NCBI GenBank assembly: GCA_001872165.1
Contig: MNXK01000144.1
Span: forward strand, 1-7,970
Direction of reading: 5' to 3'
Length of the DNA stretch: 7,970 bases
Origin: Anaerolineae bacterium CG2_30_58_95
GTDB lineage: Bacteria > Chloroflexota > Anaerolineae > Anaerolineales > Villigracilaceae
Shown here: positions 5,550 to 7,970 of the stretch, one piece after another
How positions within the stretch are numbered: position 1 is the first letter of the stretch
How the letters are laid out: each line of letters starts with the position of its first letter
Notes under the pieces: generated by a model
The model's input: only the letters and a program-made list of their open reading frames with translations
Database searches by the model: none
Told to the model about the DNA's origin: nothing
Translations under genes and position numbers: made by a program

Positions 5550-6059
5550 TCAAACGTTATCCAGCGCCGGTTCACCCGGCTCCGGCTTCCAGATTCTCGT
5601 GGCGCGGTCAGTGAAGACAACGCCATTCAGGTGATCAATCTCATGCTGGAAGATGCGCGCCTTCCAGCCCCTGGCCTTGATGCGCATCGGCTGGCCGCGC
5701 CGGTTCAGACCCTTGACCGTCACCGCCAGCGAACGCTCCACCTCGCCCAGCAGCCCAGGGACGGAGAGACAGCCCTCCACGCCGACTTCGGTCTCGTTGG
5801 AGGTAATTTTGAGTTCCGGGTTGACTAGCGCGTATAGCTTCTTGGGGACGGTCTCATCCTCCTCGTCGCCATATTCGACCACGATAACGCGCTCGGAAAC
5901 ACCCAACTGCGGGGCCGCCAGCCCCACGCCCGGGGCGGCGCGCATGGTCTTGATCATGTCGTCAATCAGGGTTTGCAAGCTGTTGTCAAATTTAGTAACC
6001 GGTCGGGCTTTGCGCCGCAGGCTCGGGTGCGGGAGAGTCACGATTTCGCGTATGGGCAT
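5550..6059 (-). CDS. def: Peptide deformylase
   Basis: A 169-residue metalloenzyme that removes the formyl group from the N-terminal methionine of new proteins. All three family motifs are intact: GVGLAAPQ (44-51), EGCLSVPG (95-102, metal ligand C97) and QHEIDHLNG (138-146, ligands H139 and H143, catalytic E140). Length is normal. The ATG at 6059 gives the standard start (MPIREIVTLPHPSLRRKA), with only a weak GGTGGA-like site before it. It starts 32 bp after the stop of the cNMP-binding gene and ends 60 bp before the recF start, on the same strand, which suggests one transcript. In many bacteria def is paired with fmt; fmt is not seen here. Confidence 0.97.
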   Translation of the reverse strand: MPIREIVTLPHPSLRRKARPVTKFDNSLQTLIDDMIKTMRAAPGVGLAAPQLGVSERVIVVEYGDEEDETVPKKLYALVNPELKITSNETEVGVEGCLSVPGLLGEVERSLAVTVKGLNRRGQPMRIKARGWKARIFQHEIDHLNGVVFTDRATRIWKPEPGEPALDNV

Positions 6060-6091
6060 AGAGCATCCACCAATAAGAGGATTTCAGCGGC

Positions 6092-7804
6092 CTATTGTAC
6101 TTCATTTTCGCCGGGCGACCGCGTTTCTTCTTCGCGGCGGAATTCCTCGCTGTTGCGATGATATTCTGCGAACACATCGGCCAGGAAATCACGTTCAGCG
6201 ATATCTTCCGTTTCTTTTTTCTTTGCATTATGCGCTATTCTCCGTTGGTCAATATCCAACTGAACAGCTACAGGATTATAGACATCTTCAAAGGCTAGTT
6301 CCATACTGCCTACAGAGATATAGACGTTCCCAAAGTTGAACATTACACCCAATAAACCGACGCGATCCGCTTTTGTGCTCAAGATGTTTTCCAGCGGTGC
6401 GGATCGGCGTTGCTCTGTTCCAAAAGGCTTGCGATCAATGTCGAGTATTTGATCTGGGGTAACCTGGAAAATATCGTTGCTCCAGTCTAAATACTGATAT
6501 ACCCACCAAAAAATAAAAGGAACCGTCGCGATCAGTAAGGCAAGAAACAGCGGCTCGATGACCACATGCCCTTGCGTGATCGTGATCAATGCCAGGTGTT
6601 CTACCTGTGCAAGATTCACCAGGCGCGCAATGATCGCGCCAATGAACACAAAAATTAAAATCGTAGGCCAGCCGACCTGTTCCAGTAAGACAAATAGATG
6701 CTTACGATAGGTGATTGTGCCGCCCTCTTCGAATCGCAGTCTGAAAATATCCCGACTTAGGATCATGAGTATGCTGGGTCTGTACGCGCTCACGGGCTTG
6801 GGTTTAGCCCTCGACTCTGAGAGAGCCGGTTCGCTTACTTTCTCCAGGCCTAGCTTGACCCGCAGGGCCTGCTTCATGGCCTCGACATCTTCTCGACGGG
6901 AAACCTCCCTACTTCTGTGCCAATACTCCTCTACAATTGCAGCCGCCTGCTGGGGATGGCTTACATATCCAAAGGGGATTCGCCCAACGAAGGTGCGCAC
7001 AATGACATCCCCATAATCCAACATCCGGCCAGTCATGCTGGTTTGTACACCCACTGAAAGGATGGTGCTGAGGGGGGCTTCCTGCCGGCTGTCGTAGATA
7101 CCAATCACCTTCTCCAACCAGACCACGCGTTGATTCGTCACGATGTAATAATCGTTTCCCCAATCGAGCCCCTTCCAATACGCCCAACCAATGGTAATAC
7201 CCAACCCGACAATTGATATCACCAGCACCCACGGGTTTGGACCCAACAAGCCAGCCAGAATCCCCAGAAAAGCAATGGCGCCCAGGATTACCGGCAATAT
7301 CAGTGCCTGAAAGAGTAAAACGGGATGTTTGCGCGCCAGGAAATAAACGACTTCGTCTGGACTCAACCACTTATAGCGTAATTTATGCGCTAACCGACGG
7401 CTAGAAATCGCAATTTTGAGATTGGTCTTGAACTTTGGAAATTGTTTTACGAAATTCACGAAATCCTGGCGGGACAACGCCAGCAGAAGAGTTTCCTCTT
7501 CTGTGCTGACCGAGGCGTAGCGAGGGCCTCGGAGAGTTACCCCCATCTCTCCGAAATAATCTCCCGCCACAAAGGCGGCCAGTTGTTCTTCCTTCCCTTT
7601 TCGTGTCCGGGTGATACGCACCTTGCCGCGATAGATCAAGAAGAAACGATCCGAGGACTTGCCTTCTGCTAAAATAGCTTTCCCTGCCGGATGAGTTTCT
7701 TCCTCCAATTTATCGGCCACAGCAGTGATCTGCTCATCCGTCAAGCTGCGGAAAAGATGTATCTTCTTGAGAAAAGCAATTCGCTGGTCTGATTCAACTG
7801 TCAT
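6092..7804 (-). CDS. Cyclic-nucleotide-binding membrane protein with two TM-TM-PH modules
   Basis: A 570-residue protein not matched to a named gene. Residues 10-130 form a CRP/PKA-type cyclic-nucleotide-binding domain with an apparently intact phosphate-binding cassette, FGEMGVTLRGPRYASV (E86, R95). Two similar membrane modules follow. Module 1 has TM helices at about 163-187 and 192-210, then a bacterial PH-like (bPH2/YdbS-type) domain starting DWGNDYYIVTNQRVV and containing APLSTIL and LDYGDVIVRT. Module 2 has TM helices at about 378-397 and 415-437, then DWSNDIFQVTPDQIL with APLENIL and FNFGNVYISVG. The parallel motifs point to an internal duplication. A charged linker (about 297-342) joins the modules, and a Glu/Arg-rich tail ends the protein. 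The likely role is an inner-membrane sensor that responds to a cyclic nucleotide; the output is unknown. GC content is visibly lower than in its neighbours. The ATG at 7804 has no Shine-Dalgarno and looks leaderless. Confidence 0.85.
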   Translation of the reverse strand: MTVESDQRIAFLKKIHLFRSLTDEQITAVADKLEEETHPAGKAILAEGKSSDRFFLIYRGKVRITRTRKGKEEQLAAFVAGDYFGEMGVTLRGPRYASVSTEEETLLLALSRQDFVNFVKQFPKFKTNLKIAISSRRLAHKLRYKWLSPDEVVYFLARKHPVLLFQALILPVILGAIAFLGILAGLLGPNPWVLVISIVGLGITIGWAYWKGLDWGNDYYIVTNQRVVWLEKVIGIYDSRQEAPLSTILSVGVQTSMTGRMLDYGDVIVRTFVGRIPFGYVSHPQQAAAIVEEYWHRSREVSRREDVEAMKQALRVKLGLEKVSEPALSESRAKPKPVSAYRPSILMILSRDIFRLRFEEGGTITYRKHLFVLLEQVGWPTILIFVFIGAIIARLVNLAQVEHLALITITQGHVVIEPLFLALLIATVPFIFWWVYQYLDWSNDIFQVTPDQILDIDRKPFGTEQRRSAPLENILSTKADRVGLLGVMFNFGNVYISVGSMELAFEDVYNPVAVQLDIDQRRIAHNAKKKETEDIAERDFLADVFAEYHRNSEEFRREEETRSPGENEVQ

Positions 7805-7819
7805 ACTTTTATTCTAGCA
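7804..7819 (-). promoter_or_regulatory. Extended -10 promoter for a leaderless cNMP-binding gene
   Basis: Read on the minus strand, TGC-TAGAAT (7819 down to 7811) is an extended -10 element with five of six consensus bases. Six bases separate it from the A of the ATG at 7804, so transcription would begin at or next to the start codon. No AGGAGG-like site precedes the ATG, and the -35 region is weak. The promoter sits directly after the stop of the upstream gene. Confidence 0.6.
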
Positions 7820-7823
7820 TGAA

Positions 7824-7970
7824 TCAGGAAACGTGGCGCACGATGGTGCAACCGTATGGCGCAGTCTCTGCCGGCTCCGGGTTTCGACCGGCGGACAGCG
7901 CCTCGACGGCATCCTTGAGATAGGAACGCGTCGCGGCGCGCTGGCGGAAGGTGACATCGTCGAACGCGCC
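7824..7970 (-). CDS. C-terminal end of a probable AhpC/TSA-type thioredoxin-fold protein, 5' end outside the window
   Basis: The minus-strand frame is open from the right edge to a TGA at 7824-7826 and gives 48 residues: GAFDDVTFRQRAATRSYLKDAVEALSAG in two parts, then PEPAETAPYGCTIVRHVS. The pattern FDD, a helix of LKDAVEAL type, a short G-rich turn, PEP and a terminal GC-x-I strand matches, from memory, the C-terminus of thioredoxin-like redoxin (AhpC/TSA) proteins that end in GCNIKW or GCTIV. The catalytic region lies beyond the window, so the assignment rests on this tail. Codon use and GC content fit the GC-rich background better than the gene that follows 19 bp downstream. Confidence 0.6.
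   Translation of the reverse strand, partial: GAFDDVTFRQRAATRSYLKDAVEALSAGRNPEPAETAPYGCTIVRHVS

Noticed and set aside
6092..7804. Pycsar- or CBASS-like antiphage effector
   Set aside because: A cNMP domain with membrane helices recalls such effectors, but no nucleotide cyclase is adjacent in the window, the neighbours are housekeeping genes, and the PH modules do not fit known effectors I can name.

Overview
The window is a piece of a bacterial chromosome carrying mostly housekeeping genes. RsmG, RecF, peptide deformylase and CoaBC make it bacterial. The DUF4349 lipoprotein, the protein joining a cyclic-nucleotide domain to two membrane/PH modules, the way the genes are combined, and the short tandem repeats in nearly every gap suggest a Chloroflexota (Anaerolineae-like) genome. 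That placement is inference from memory, not a computed result. Most of the DNA is GC-rich; the gene at 6092-7804 is clearly poorer in GC.

Plus strand, 1-3725: the 3' end of coaBC (coenzyme A synthesis) overlaps a calcineurin-type metallophosphoesterase by 4 bp. A tandem 70-bp repeat follows, and its last partial copy supplies the ribosome binding site of a NUDIX hydrolase. Next come a DUF4349 membrane lipoprotein, a hairpin terminator, and rsmG, whose -10 box begins at the end of the terminator T-run and whose mRNA looks leaderless.

Convergent gap, 3726-3879: tandem repeats and an inverted repeat, no gene.

Minus strand, 7970 down to 3880: the C-terminal end of a probable thioredoxin-fold/peroxiredoxin-like protein, then an apparently leaderless gene for a cNMP-binding protein with two TM-TM-PH modules, then def, recF and a small cupin gene. 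The gaps are 19, 32, 60 and 44 bp, so the last four could form one operon. recF has a GC-rich hairpin overlapping its ribosome binding site.

No RNA genes, transposase genes, CRISPR array or obvious defence cassette were seen. The most unusual features are the repeats. Two heptamer arrays of the same family, behind two unrelated genes, supply the last codons and the stop codon in the same repeat phase. Next in interest are the two apparently leaderless promoters and the architecture of the cNMP-binding membrane protein.
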